64,000 nucleotides of DNA from Paenibacillus pasadenensis DSM 19293 (GTDB lineage Bacteria; Bacillota; Bacilli; Paenibacillales; Paenibacillaceae): NCBI RefSeq assembly GCF_000422485.1, contig NZ_KE383848.1, forward strand, positions 34,118 to 98,117, given 5' to 3'. Positions within the stretch are counted from its first letter, which is position 1; the number at the start of each line of letters is the position of its first letter. Shown here piece by piece: positions 54,098 through 63,659 of the stretch. The notes under the pieces are model-generated. The model had not been told where the DNA came from. It saw nothing but the letters and a program-made list of their open reading frames with translations, and searched no databases. The position numbers were made by a program, and so were the translations under genes.

Positions 54098-54412
54098 GGT
54101 GTCAATCCCCTTTCTTGTGGTATGCGACATCATACGAAGCGGGAGGGCAGGGCGATTGGGCCTTCGGTACAAATGTGCAGGAGCGCAATTCCAGCCATCG
54201 CCCATTCGGGTCAAGCCAGACCGGCATAGGAGCCTGGCCGAGGCGCCGAGGCCGCATCCCGGCGTTCCGGAAAAGCGGCGCCGCCGCCTGCTCGAGCGAG
54301 CTTCGGCGCCGTCGGGGAGCCGGCTTCCTAAAGCGTGGCGGACGCGGACCGCATATCGGGAGCGCCTCCCCGCATACACTGTAGTCCGCGAAGGACAAGG
54401 GGGGGACGGAGC
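54098..54412. other. Intergenic region between yjcZ copy 4 and bcd
   Basis: 315 bases with overlapping accidental frames but no family signature. It presumably carries divergent promoters; no confident elements were found. Confidence 0.4.
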
Positions 54413-55483
54413 ATGGATATTTTCCGGGAAATAATTCAGGAGTCGCATGAGCAGGTCATGCTGTGCCACGATGCGCCAAGCGGGCTGAAGGCGATCGTCG
54501 TCCTGCACGATACGCGGTCCGGCCCGGCGCTCGGCGGCTGCCGGATGAAGCGCTACGGCTCCGAGGAGGAGGCGCTGCGGGATGCGATGAGGTTGGCGAA
54601 GGGCATGACCTATAAAAACGCAGCCTACCGGCTCCCGTACGGCGGAGGAAAGGCTGTCGTCTGGCAGGACGATGGAGATCCGTGGAAGGCGGGAGAGACG
54701 GACGAGGCCGCGCGCACGCGGCTTTTTCAAGCGCTCGGCACTCAGATCGAGCGTCTTGGCGGACGTTATGTCGCCGGCCTCGATCTCGGCACGACGATCC
54801 GCGACATGGATGCGATCCGGACGCGGACGAAGCATGTGACCGATACGACCGGCACGATCATGGCCACCGACGAATTCACGGCGGAAATGACCGCGTACGG
54901 CGTCTACCTGGCGATGCGCGCCGCAGTGAAGAGGGAGATGAACCTGCCGACGCTGCATGACCTGAAGGTGCTCGTGCAGGGGCTCGGCAAGGTCGGCCGC
55001 CGGTTATGCCGCTATTTGTACGAGGATGGCGCGCGGCTCCTCGTCTCCGATCTGAATCCAAAAGCCGAAGCGGAGGCGATCCGGCTTTTCGGGGCGAAAA
55101 GGGTCAGGACCGAGCACGTCGCCGGCACGGCCTGCGACATTTATGCGCCGTGCGCGGCAGGCGGCGTGCTGGACGACCGGACGATCCCCCGGCTGAAATG
55201 CCGGATGGTCGTCGGCGCGGCCAACAACCAGCTGCTGATGGAGCGGCACGGCGAGCTGCTGCACGAGCGCGGCATCCTGTATGCGCCGGACTTCATCGTA
55301 AATGCCGGAGGCATCATCATCACGGCCGGCGAGCTGCAGGGGCTCGGCAAGGCGCGGCTGAAGCGAAACGTGGAGGCCGTCGGGCAGACGCTGCTCGACG
55401 TGCTCGATCTGGCCGAAGAGCGCGGCATTCCGGCATCGGAGGCCGCCCTGCGGCTCGCGGAAGAGCGGCTCTCGGGCGGGTGA
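54413..55483 (+). CDS. bcd: Leucine dehydrogenase
   Basis: NAD-dependent oxidative deamination of branched-chain amino acids. 356 residues. Glycine-rich catalytic segment YRLPYGGGKAVVW with catalytic Lys80, the same position as in the Geobacillus enzyme. Substrate region PALGGCRM, dinucleotide motif VLVQGLGKVGRRLCRYL, and VGAANNQL and PDFIVNAGGII toward the C-terminus. The ATG at 54413 was chosen because it gives the family N-terminus MDIFREIIQE and GGGGGGACGGA precedes it. It is monocistronic, with a terminator. Confidence 0.93.
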   Translation: MDIFREIIQESHEQVMLCHDAPSGLKAIVVLHDTRSGPALGGCRMKRYGSEEEALRDAMRLAKGMTYKNAAYRLPYGGGKAVVWQDDGDPWKAGETDEAARTRLFQALGTQIERLGGRYVAGLDLGTTIRDMDAIRTRTKHVTDTTGTIMATDEFTAEMTAYGVYLAMRAAVKREMNLPTLHDLKVLVQGLGKVGRRLCRYLYEDGARLLVSDLNPKAEAEAIRLFGAKRVRTEHVAGTACDIYAPCAAGGVLDDRTIPRLKCRMVVGAANNQLLMERHGELLHERGILYAPDFIVNAGGIIITAGELQGLGKARLKRNVEAVGQTLLDVLDLAEERGIPASEAALRLAEERLSGG

Positions 55484-55488
55484 CGGCA

Positions 55489-55537
55489 AGAAAAAAGCCT
55501 CCTCCACCGCAGAGTGCGAGTGGAGAGAGGCTTTTGG
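55489..55537. terminator. Terminator after bcd
   Basis: AAAAAGCCTC-CTCCAC and GTGGAG-AGAGGCTTTT form a stem with one bulge, six bases after the stop codon. It may also serve the converging GH18 operon. Confidence 0.8.
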
Positions 55538-55618
55538 AGCTTCCGTTCCGGTAACGCCATGCAAAAAGGCTTCGCCCGGCCGGCGCCGGTCCCGTAAGGC
55601 TCGGCGTGCCACAGCGGC

Positions 55619-56653
55619 TCAGCCGCCGAGGCCGCGAGCCATCGCCGCGATCAGCCGTCCCGTCCGGTCGAGGCCGTACTCCCAGAACATGAGGCCGCCG
55701 AGACCGCGCTCGGCGATGTAGGCGCACTTGGCTGCGATGGACTGCTCGTCGTCATAGGAGATGAACGTCTGCCCGTCGAACAGGTACGGCGCCTGGGCAT
55801 CCTCGTCCCAGTAGCGCTCGAAGCCGTTCTTTCCGATATACGCCTCGTCGAGCTCGGTGAAGTCGGGTCCGTATCCGCCTGTCGTGGCCGCCATCTGATG
55901 CAGGCCCTGCTGCCGGTCCGGCACCCCGCGCCAGAGACGGGAATAGAACGCCGCTCCGAGCACGAGCTTCTCTCGCGGCACGCCGGCGGCCTCGAACAGC
56001 CTGGCCGAAGCGTCGGCGCTGATGCGGAACAGGTCGCCCGGCGGCGTGAACAGGTTCGTGTGATGGCCGGTCAGCACCTGGAAGCCGCCGCGCATGTCGT
56101 AGGTCATGAGCTGGATGAAATCCAGCAAAGGATGGACCTCGCCCATGTCCGTGCCGTCCAGGTAGTATTGGTCCGCTCCGGCGGCGATCGTAAGCAGGTA
56201 CGTCCGCCCGTCCGCCCGGCTCTTGGCGTCGAGCGCCTCGCGCAGCTCCCGCAGCAGCAGCGTGAACGTCCGCTTGTCGTCCCGATGGCCTGCGATGCCG
56301 GCGACGCTGTAGCTCGGGTACTCCCAGTCGAGGTCGATGCCGTCCAGCGGCAGCTGCTCGAGCGCTTGCAGGGCGGAGGCGGCCATGCGGGCGCGGCCTT
56401 CGGCCGTGGAGGCGGCTTCGGAGAACCCTCCGGCGCTCCAGCCGCCGACGGAGAGCAGAAGCTTGAGCTGCGGGTAGGAGGAACGGATTCGGAGCAGCGC
56501 GTCGACGTGGCGCAGATGCGAAGTCTGGATCGCGTCCTCCCGCACATGGGCGAAGGCCAGGTTGAGATGCGTCAGCTGCGCCAGATCGCGGTCCGTCAGC
56601 AGCGGCAGATGATGGTCGTTCACATATCCCGCGCGGATATAGCTTCTTGTCAT
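55619..56653 (-). CDS. GH18 chitinase-like glycosidase (no signal peptide)
   Basis: Hydrolyses beta-1,4-linked N-acetylglucosamine chains or releases N-glycans. 344 residues. TIM-barrel GH18 with catalytic motif DGIDLDWEYP (residues 104-113; acid E111), preceded by LLLSVGGW and followed by IQLMTYDM and LGAAFYSRLW. The C-terminal motif GLGGLMFWEYGLD is typical. No signal peptide or binding module, so it should act inside the cell on imported oligosaccharides. The start overlaps the isomerase gene by an ATGA junction. Last gene of a three-gene operon. Confidence 0.92.
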   Translation of the reverse strand: MTRSYIRAGYVNDHHLPLLTDRDLAQLTHLNLAFAHVREDAIQTSHLRHVDALLRIRSSYPQLKLLLSVGGWSAGGFSEAASTAEGRARMAASALQALEQLPLDGIDLDWEYPSYSVAGIAGHRDDKRTFTLLLRELREALDAKSRADGRTYLLTIAAGADQYYLDGTDMGEVHPLLDFIQLMTYDMRGGFQVLTGHHTNLFTPPGDLFRISADASARLFEAAGVPREKLVLGAAFYSRLWRGVPDRQQGLHQMAATTGGYGPDFTELDEAYIGKNGFERYWDEDAQAPYLFDGQTFISYDDEQSIAAKCAYIAERGLGGLMFWEYGLDRTGRLIAAMARGLGG

Positions 56654-57528
56654 GCCCCGCACTCCTCCCACAGCCGCCGCATGTTGTCCATCGCGATGCG
56701 CGATGCCGCCCGGCATTCCTCCATGCCCTCGAACTCCACCGTAATGTAGCCGTCGTAGCCGGAAGCGCGGATGAGGCGGATCAGCTTGCGGATCGGCAGG
56801 TCGCCGTGGCCGACGATCGCGCCGCGCAGATACTTGCCGTGCGAGCTGCGGAACCAGACGCCGCCGCCGGGGTTCTCGTCCTCGGGACGGACGTAGAAGT
56901 CCTTGAAGTGCACGAAGGAGGCATAGGGCAGGTTGTTCATGACGCCGACGACCGGGTCCTCGTCGACGCACAGGAAGTTGCCGACATCGAGCGTCGTGCG
57001 GAAGTTCGGCCGGCCGACGGCTCGCAGGATGCGCTGCACCCGGTCGCTCGCCTGGGCGCTGAAGCCGTGGTTCTCGATCGTCGTCGTGATGCCGAGCGGA
57101 GCGGCATAGTCGGCGATGCGCCGGGAGCCCTCGACCATCTCCTCGAAGCGGTCGTCGAACCAGCCGATGCCCATCTGCTCCGCCGGAATCGTGAACGCGG
57201 TCACGTCATGCCGCATGTGGCGCACGCCGAGTCGGGCGCACAGGTCGACATGCCGCTGCACGCGCCGCACCTCCTCCTCGAACGCCTCCGGCGTCTCCTG
57301 CGCGAAGTTGGCCGGCAGGCAGTAGTTGGACAGCTCGATGCCGCGCGCCGCGGCCTTCTCCCGCACGGCGTCCGCCAGCTTTGGATCGTCCACGAGCGTG
57401 TACCCGTACGGCACCATTTCCATATGCTCGCCTCCGTTGTCCGCGATCCAGTCGATCGCGTCCAGCACGGTCATTTCTCCCGCCTTGATCGCGTTCAGCA
57501 GGCTGTACGTGCTCAGTCCCAGCTTCAT
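56650..57528 (-). CDS. Sugar phosphate isomerase/epimerase (xylose isomerase-like TIM barrel)
   Basis: 292 residues of the AP-endonuclease-2/IolE-like TIM-barrel family: KLGLSTYSLLNAIKAGEMTVLDAIDWIADNGGEHMEMVPYG at the start. Metal ligands probably lie in TTIENHGF, TTLDVGNFL, HFKDFYVRPEDENPGG and GDLPIRKLIRLI. Likely isomerises or epimerises a sugar or sugar derivative released by the neighbouring glycosidases. Substrate not assignable. Lies between the fucosidase and chitinase genes, directly after the former and overlapping the latter. Confidence 0.85.
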   Translation of the reverse strand: MKLGLSTYSLLNAIKAGEMTVLDAIDWIADNGGEHMEMVPYGYTLVDDPKLADAVREKAAARGIELSNYCLPANFAQETPEAFEEEVRRVQRHVDLCARLGVRHMRHDVTAFTIPAEQMGIGWFDDRFEEMVEGSRRIADYAAPLGITTTIENHGFSAQASDRVQRILRAVGRPNFRTTLDVGNFLCVDEDPVVGVMNNLPYASFVHFKDFYVRPEDENPGGGVWFRSSHGKYLRGAIVGHGDLPIRKLIRLIRASGYDGYITVEFEGMEECRAASRIAMDNMRRLWEECGA

Positions 57529-57529
57529 C

Positions 57530-59152
57530 TCATTGGCCTCCTTCTTGGGCTCCGGTCAGTCGAAAAACGAGCGCGAGCGGATTCGGCTCCGAGCGCAGGC
57601 GCTCGGGCACCGTCAGCGTCCAGCCCGCGCCGCTGCGCTCCAGCGGCGCGGGAAGCGGATCGCCGGCAGGGCCGGCGAGAGCCTCGGCCGAGACGAAGCC
57701 GCTCGGCCCCAAGGCGTCGGCGGCCGGCCCAAAGCCGTCCCGCGCCGAGGCGTGCGCCCCGACCGGCGCTCGGTCCGTCGCGGACGAGCGGCCCGCAGCC
57801 GGGCCGCAGCCGATGCCGCCCGGCAGCTCCGGCAGCTCCAGTCGCTCCCCGACCGCCTCTCCCTCGGCATAAAGGCGGATCGCATAAACGAAGCCCTGCT
57901 TCGCGGTGAAGAACCAGCTGCCGTCCCCGTAAGGCGCGATCGGACGCGTGCCGTAGATCGCCTCGCCGTTCGAGCGAAGCCACGCGCCGAGCCCGTTCAT
58001 GCGCTCGATCGCCGTGCGCGGCAGCCTGCCGTCGGGCTGCGGGGCGACGTTGAGCGCCAGGTTGCCGCCTTTGGCGACGATCTCGACGAGCAGATGCACG
58101 AGCTCGCGCACGCTTTTGTACTCGTCCTCGTAACGGAAGCTGAACGCCGTGCCCATCGTGATGCAGCTTTCCCAAGGAATGAACATCGGGCGCTCCGGCA
58201 GCGTCTGCTCCGGCGTCACGACGTTCTCGTACGGTCCGCCGATCGTGCGGTCCGCCGACAGCAGCCAAGGCTGCCGCAGCCGCGCCCGCTCGACGGCCTC
58301 GCCGAGCCGGATGTCCTGGCCGCTGCGCGGGCCGACCCAGCCGGCGTCCAGCCACAGCATGTCGATCCGGCCGTAATGCGTGAGCAGCTCGTCGAGCTGC
58401 TCATGCGTGTAGGAGACGAACTTTTCCCACAGCGAGGGATGCTCGGCCGGATCGTAGGACGGCCCGCGGCTCGTGCGCTCGCGCGGCATGTCGGGCGACC
58501 AGTAGTACGGCGTATGCCAGTCCGCCTTGGAGAAGTAGGCGCTGATCGCCAGCCCGCGGGCGCGGAAGGCGTCGAACAGCGCGCGGCAGACATCGGCGTA
58601 GGGATGCGTATGGAAGGGCGTGTCGCGGCCGGTGACGGAGTAGCCGGTCGTCTTGGTGTCCCACATGCAGAAGCCGTCGTGATGCTTGGTCGTGAAGTTC
58701 AAGTAGCGGAAGCCGTTGTCGGCGGCAAGCTCCGCCCACCGCTCCGGCTGGAAGCGGAGCGGGTTGAACGTGCGGTTCAGCCCCGCGACCTCGCGCTTGA
58801 TGCGCGCCGGATCGTCGGTCCAATCGACGCTTTCGCGGGACCATTCGGCGTCGACGTCGTCCAGCGCCCACGACTCGACGATGCCGAGCTGGGAGTAGGG
58901 CCCCCAGTGCATCATCAGGCCGAGCTTCTGGTCGCGGAACCATTCCAGCCGCTCGCGCAGCAGCGGTTCGTCCGGCCAGACATAGTCCTCCTCGCGGCTG
59001 TAGTTGTGGACGCCCTCCTGGACGTCTCCGTCCTCCAGGGCCTCAAGCGGGAGGCCGGCTGGAAGCGGCTCCGAGGGCTCGGATGCCGCGCCCGAGCGGG
59101 CGCTCGGATCGATTCCGAGGGTCAGGCTCGCTTCGGAAGGTCGGTCGTTCAT
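57530..59152 (-). CDS. Alpha-L-fucosidase (GH29)
   Basis: Retaining exo-alpha-L-fucosidase. 540 residues. The family segment YLNFTTKHHDGFCMWDTKTT is intact, and the nucleophile Asp lies in IDMLWLDAGW. N-terminal EWFRDQKLGLMMHWGPYSQLG and the C-terminal beta-sandwich are present. No signal peptide, so the enzyme is intracellular. The ATG at 59152 is preceded by GAAGGAGGAATTCCT. First gene of the minus-strand operon; the intergenic region is shared with the divergent regulator. Confidence 0.92.
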   Translation of the reverse strand: MNDRPSEASLTLGIDPSARSGAASEPSEPLPAGLPLEALEDGDVQEGVHNYSREEDYVWPDEPLLRERLEWFRDQKLGLMMHWGPYSQLGIVESWALDDVDAEWSRESVDWTDDPARIKREVAGLNRTFNPLRFQPERWAELAADNGFRYLNFTTKHHDGFCMWDTKTTGYSVTGRDTPFHTHPYADVCRALFDAFRARGLAISAYFSKADWHTPYYWSPDMPRERTSRGPSYDPAEHPSLWEKFVSYTHEQLDELLTHYGRIDMLWLDAGWVGPRSGQDIRLGEAVERARLRQPWLLSADRTIGGPYENVVTPEQTLPERPMFIPWESCITMGTAFSFRYEDEYKSVRELVHLLVEIVAKGGNLALNVAPQPDGRLPRTAIERMNGLGAWLRSNGEAIYGTRPIAPYGDGSWFFTAKQGFVYAIRLYAEGEAVGERLELPELPGGIGCGPAAGRSSATDRAPVGAHASARDGFGPAADALGPSGFVSAEALAGPAGDPLPAPLERSGAGWTLTVPERLRSEPNPLALVFRLTGAQEGGQ

Positions 59153-59336
59153 AGGAATTCCTCCTTCGGTTCATTCGGATCGGCAGGACGGAAAGAGCGT
59201 TCAAATCGGCTTGCGGCTCTGTTATGATGAAACGGCAACCCTAGTTTGGTTCAGTTAGGCTGTTAGGTCAATTCAGGGCGAAAAGGGAGAGGCCGGCGAA
59301 AAAGGCAACCTGCATCCGGGAGGGCGGACCGTACTC

Positions 59337-61571
59337 ATGAGCTACCTGAAATCGCGTTTGTTTCTGAACTATGCTTTGTCCTATCTGCTCATCCTGCTCG
59401 TGCCGCTGCTGCTGTTCGCGGGAGCCATCTCGCAGAGCGCGACGGGCAACCTGCAGCGCGAGGTGGAGCGGGCCCACTACAATCAGCTCGTGCAGGCTCG
59501 CCATACTGTGGACTCGAGGATGCGCGAGCTCTCGATGATCGCCACCCGCATCGCCTACGATACCCGGCTGACCAACTACCGGACCCATGACCCCTATTAC
59601 GGCAGCGAGGCGATCCAGGCGCTGGACCAGTACATGGCGACGAGCGCCATGATCGGCGAGCTGTTCTTGTATTTCCATGGCGACGACCGGATCTTCTCGT
59701 CGAAAGGCATGTCCGGAATGGACGTCTTCCACGAGCGCTACGCCTTTCACAACTGGCCGTCCCGCACGGTGGAGACGGATCTCGACGAGGCGAAGTTCCC
59801 GGCCATGCGGCCGGCGGATCTCGTTCAGCGCACCGCCGGCCTCCAGCAGTCGATGCTCGCCTATATGGTGCCGATCACGCCCGGCAGCCCTAATCCGCAT
59901 GCCACCGTGCTGTACCTCATCGAGGAGTCTCAGCTCGGCGGCCTGATCGCCTCGATCCTCGGCAGCTACCAAGGCTCGACCTTCGTATTCGACGACAAGG
60001 GCCAGGTGCTGACGGCGACGCGGCGGGGAGAGTCGCTCGGCCCGGACGACATCCGCCGCCTGTTCCGCCAGCCCGAAGGGACGCACAGCCTCGAGCTGAA
60101 CGGCACGAAGCACTCCGTCGTCTCGGTCAAGTCGGAGCAGAACGGCTGGACCTATGTGACGGCGGTGCCGAGCAGCCAGTTCTTCTCGAGCGTCGTCGAG
60201 CTGCGCAACATTCTCGTGCTGCTGCTCGGCGCGGTCGCGGCGGGCGGGGCGGGCCTCGCGCTGATCATGGCGCGGCGCCACTACGGCCCGATCTCCGATC
60301 TGGCCGCCTATGCCAGCTCCAGCGCCCGGCAGCCCGGCGCGGCCAAGGCGGCGGACGAGCTGGGCCGGATCCGCAGCGTGCTGCAGTATTCGACCCGCAT
60401 GGCGGATCTGCAGGAGCCGTATGCGCGCAATCATTTTCTCCTCATGCTGCTCAAACACGGCGGCTCCGGCAGCGTCGCGCCCGAGCTGCTGCAAGCGCTT
60501 CAGCTCGGATTCGACCGGGAGCGCTATGCGGTGCTCGTCGCCGGCTGGGAGGAGGAGCAGCCGGAGGCGGGCTCCGTCTACGGAAGGCTGCGCAGCCTCT
60601 CCATCCCGGAAGCGGATGCGGCCGTCTACGGCGTGGAGCTGCCGGAGCCGCGGCGCATGGCGTTCATCGTCGGCATGAAGGGGCCGGACGGAGAGCGGTC
60701 CGATCCGCTCGGCATTGTGCTGGGGAAGCTGCGGCCGCTGCTCGAGGACGCAGGCGCGATCCGGCCGACGATCGGCGCGGGCCGGCTGTACGAGGGGCCG
60801 GGGCCGCTCAGCCAGTCGTACATCGAGGCGCTGTCCGCGTTCGAGTCGGCCCAGGCCGCCGGAGCGGGGACGGCGCAGCGATTTGATCTCATTCCCGAGC
60901 TGCGGGAGGAGGCGAGCTGGCTGCCGGCCGGCCCGCTGCTCAAGCTGGCGCAGGCGCTCAAGCAAGGCAGCTACGAGGTGGCCGCGGCGACGATTGCCGA
61001 ATGCGTGGCCGCCATCCGCGCCAGCGTCGCCTCCGCTCCGCTGCTGCGGGCGATGGGCTACGAGGTGCAGGGCACGATGCTGCGCTCTGCGCCCGAGCTC
61101 GGCCCGCTGGCTCGCCAGCTGCCTCCGCCGTCGGCTTTCCGCTCGCCGGACGCGCTGGAGCAGGCGCTGCTCGGCCTCGCCGCGCAGATCTGCTCGCAGG
61201 CGGAATCCCGCTCGCTCACGGAGGAGCGCTCGCTGATGGACCGCGCCGTGCAGCACATCCATGAGCGCTATGCCGACCATTCGCTCAGCCTCGAGTCGGT
61301 CGCCGACGAGCACGGCATCTCGCCGTCGCACTTCAGCCGCTCCTTCAAGGAGAAGACGGGCCTCAACTTCACCGCCTACGTCTGGCAGCTGCGGATCGAC
61401 GAGGTCAAGCGCCAGCTCGACGCTACGGCCGATCCGCTCAAGGACATCATCCAGCGGGTCGGGTACCTCGATACGCCGAACTTCATCCGCAAGTTCAAGA
61501 AGGAGACCGGCATGACGCCGGGCCAATACCGCAAGCGCGGCGAGCCGGGAGGCGGCGCCGGCGCGGAGTAG
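59337..61571 (+). CDS. Membrane-bound AraC-family regulator (sensor plus HTH)
   Basis: 744 residues of the large Paenibacillus-type AraC regulators. A hydrophobic segment (LNYALSYLLILLVPLLLFAGAI) and an extracellular sensor-like domain (30-290) end in a second helix (ILVLLLGAVAAGGAGLALIM). A cytoplasmic linker follows, then a C-terminal double helix-turn-helix (LSLESVADEHGISPSHFSRSFKEKTGLNF; DPLKDIIQRVGYLDTPNFIRKFKKETGMTPGQY). It probably senses an extracellular sugar and activates the divergent fucosidase operon and possibly the downstream transporter. GGGAGG lies about 13 bases before the ATG. Confidence 0.9.
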   Translation: MSYLKSRLFLNYALSYLLILLVPLLLFAGAISQSATGNLQREVERAHYNQLVQARHTVDSRMRELSMIATRIAYDTRLTNYRTHDPYYGSEAIQALDQYMATSAMIGELFLYFHGDDRIFSSKGMSGMDVFHERYAFHNWPSRTVETDLDEAKFPAMRPADLVQRTAGLQQSMLAYMVPITPGSPNPHATVLYLIEESQLGGLIASILGSYQGSTFVFDDKGQVLTATRRGESLGPDDIRRLFRQPEGTHSLELNGTKHSVVSVKSEQNGWTYVTAVPSSQFFSSVVELRNILVLLLGAVAAGGAGLALIMARRHYGPISDLAAYASSSARQPGAAKAADELGRIRSVLQYSTRMADLQEPYARNHFLLMLLKHGGSGSVAPELLQALQLGFDRERYAVLVAGWEEEQPEAGSVYGRLRSLSIPEADAAVYGVELPEPRRMAFIVGMKGPDGERSDPLGIVLGKLRPLLEDAGAIRPTIGAGRLYEGPGPLSQSYIEALSAFESAQAAGAGTAQRFDLIPELREEASWLPAGPLLKLAQALKQGSYEVAAATIAECVAAIRASVASAPLLRAMGYEVQGTMLRSAPELGPLARQLPPPSAFRSPDALEQALLGLAAQICSQAESRSLTEERSLMDRAVQHIHERYADHSLSLESVADEHGISPSHFSRSFKEKTGLNFTAYVWQLRIDEVKRQLDATADPLKDIIQRVGYLDTPNFIRKFKKETGMTPGQYRKRGEPGGGAGAE

Positions 61572-61966
61572 CCCGCTCGGGCGAGCGCGTCGGCGGGCTG
61601 GCGGAACAAGGGAAGAAGTTCCCTTGTCGGAGCGCCTTGCGAGTGGGCGGCCATGGAGCCCGGCAAAAACAAGCAAGCCCGGACGAACGAAGCAGGAGCA
61701 GCCGCTGCTTGGTCCCTCCGGGCTTGTTTGCGTCCCGAGTCGCTTTTCTAACGAAACAGAGCGGCGCTATTTTGCTGAAAATCGCCGTTCGGATTTTTTA
61801 ACGAAACCCACAAACGTTATTCCGTTGATAAAGCGGGTTTTTCAGCGACTTATCGCCCCATAACGCGGGTCAGTTTCGTTAGCTTTTGCATTCGCCCGAT
61901 TCGGAGCGAATAGCGTCTTGTCGCCGCGCCCGCGCCTAGCGGAACGCCGCGCCCGCGCCTCGCGCC
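61572..61966. other. Intergenic region with hairpins and TAACGAAAC repeats
   Basis: About 400 bases. A hairpin at 61604-61630 (ACAAGGGAA/TTCCCTTGT) and another near 61676-61733 (CAAGCCCGGA/TCCGGGCTTG) may terminate the AraC transcript. TAACGAAAC occurs at 61749 and 61799, 50 bp apart, and inverted (GTTTCGTTA) at 61873. No gene is evident. Confidence 0.55.
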
Positions 61967-63616
61967 TTACTTCGAGCCGTTCCAGCGGTCGTAAGCCGCC
62001 TGGTAGATCTCGACGATGCGGTCGCTGCCCATCTTCTTCAGCTGGGCGGCGTACTTGTCCCAGCCGGAGAGCGGCTCCTGGCCGGTGATGAACTTCGCTT
62101 CCATCTGCTCGACGTACGGGTTCATGTCGGACAGCATCGCCGTCACCTCGGACTGCTCCTCTGGCGTCAGGAACACGTTCGGGAACGGAATCTTGCCGAT
62201 CGGCACGAGCTTCTTCTCGTTCTCCTCGGCGATGAAGGCGTCGAAGTCCGACTGCAGCCCCTTGTTGTTCTCCGGCAGGTTGACGCCCGGAGGCAGGATG
62301 CCGTAGTTCGGCGTCAGCGTGCCCTTGTAATCGTCGCGGCTGCCGCCGCCCGGCACTTCCAGCGGCTCCTTCGTGAGCGTCGCCTTGTCGCTGTATTTCC
62401 ACAGCACGTTCTCCGGGCCCTGGCTGAACAGCAGCGAGCCCTCGTAGCCGTACTGGTAGTCGGCCCAGCGCATCGTCGCCTCGGGGTTCGGGTTGGTCTT
62501 GGAAATCGCGAACACGCCGTTGGCCGACTGGCCCGGATGCTTGCCGTACACCGGCGTGCCGGCGATCTCGCTCTGCAGCGGCTGCATCATCGGATGCTCG
62601 CGGCTCGGCTCGCCGCCCATCGTGAAGTACGGATAGTAGTCGTTGAATACGGCGACCTGGTTGTTCTTGCCCTTGGCCTTCTTCTGCTCGTCGGTCTGCG
62701 AGAACGTCTCGTGGTCGAGCAGCTCCTCGCTCCACAGCTTGTTCATGAACGTCAGGTAGCCTTTGTAGCCTTCCTCCTGCGGAGAGTAGTGGACCTTGCC
62801 GTCCTTGTCGGCGTAGATGACTTCGTTGTACATGCCCCAGAAGCCGAAGAAGAACATGCGCAGGTCGTCGAGCTTCGTGCTCGTCAGCGGGATCTCGTCC
62901 GCCTTGCCGTTGCCGTTCGCGTCCTCCGCCTTCACGCGCTTGAGGTAGGCGTAGAATTCGTCGGTCGTCTTCGGCAGCTCCGAGACGCCGAGCTTCTTCA
63001 GGAAGGAGCCGTTGTACCACATCGGGCTCCGGTACCAGACGGCCGTCAGATCGACGTTCGGCAGCGCGTAGATGTGGCCGTCCGGGGTCGTGATGTTTTT
63101 GCGGATCTGAGGGTTCTCATCGAGGATCTTTTTCAGATTGGGCGCGTAGCCGCCGTCGATCAGTCCTTCGAGCGGGATGAGCACGCCCTGCGAGCCGTAC
63201 GTCACCTGCTCCGCCGGCTTGAGGTCGGCCGCGTAGAAGATGTCCGGGTAGCTGCCGCTCGCGAAGACGAGGTTCTTCTTCGTCTCGAAGCTGTCCTGCG
63301 GCGCGTTCTGGAACGTCAGCTTGATGTTCGTCAGCTTCTCCATTTCCTTCAGCACCGCCATGTCCTCCCACTTGGCGTGGCCGACGTCCGGCGCCATCAG
63401 CGACAGCGTGATCGGCTCCTGCACGATCGGCATGCCTTCCTTGGCGACGGCCGAATCGGCCGCGCCGGCGTTGCCGGCGGAGCCGCCTTGGCCGGCCGAG
63501 CCGTTGTCCGCGCCGGAGTTCGTGCCGGAGCAGGCGGCCAGGGAGCCCGCCAGCAGGCTCATGCCGATGGCGGTCGTCAGCAGCTTGCTGAGGTTGGTGC
63601 GAGGTTTGGTCCACAT
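61967..63616 (-). CDS. Sugar ABC transporter substrate-binding lipoprotein (LipO/YtcQ-like)
   Basis: 549 residues, extracellular and lipid-anchored. A signal peptide ending in LAGSLAACSG provides the lipid-modified Cys. A Gly/Ala/Ser spacer is followed by the family 1 binding fold (ITLSLMAPDVGHAKWEDMAVLKEMEKLTNI; GSYPDIFYAADL; YGYEGSLLFSQGPEN; SGWDKYAAQLKKMG near the C-terminus). Such proteins bind oligosaccharides. The permease gene lies directly upstream in the direction of transcription, starting beyond the window. The ATG at 63616 is preceded by AAGGGGGAATACG. Probably imports the glycan degraded by the fucosidase/chitinase operon, by context only. Confidence 0.9.
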   Translation of the reverse strand: MWTKPRTNLSKLLTTAIGMSLLAGSLAACSGTNSGADNGSAGQGGSAGNAGAADSAVAKEGMPIVQEPITLSLMAPDVGHAKWEDMAVLKEMEKLTNIKLTFQNAPQDSFETKKNLVFASGSYPDIFYAADLKPAEQVTYGSQGVLIPLEGLIDGGYAPNLKKILDENPQIRKNITTPDGHIYALPNVDLTAVWYRSPMWYNGSFLKKLGVSELPKTTDEFYAYLKRVKAEDANGNGKADEIPLTSTKLDDLRMFFFGFWGMYNEVIYADKDGKVHYSPQEEGYKGYLTFMNKLWSEELLDHETFSQTDEQKKAKGKNNQVAVFNDYYPYFTMGGEPSREHPMMQPLQSEIAGTPVYGKHPGQSANGVFAISKTNPNPEATMRWADYQYGYEGSLLFSQGPENVLWKYSDKATLTKEPLEVPGGGSRDDYKGTLTPNYGILPPGVNLPENNKGLQSDFDAFIAEENEKKLVPIGKIPFPNVFLTPEEQSEVTAMLSDMNPYVEQMEAKFITGQEPLSGWDKYAAQLKKMGSDRIVEIYQAAYDRWNGSK

Positions 63617-63659
63617 CGTCGTATTCCCCCTTGAATGTAGTATAACGCTTTCTTGCGGC

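Noticed and set aside
54098-54412. Overlapping short frames between yjcZ copy 4 and bcd
   Set aside because: Mutually exclusive frames on both strands with no ribosome sites or family match.
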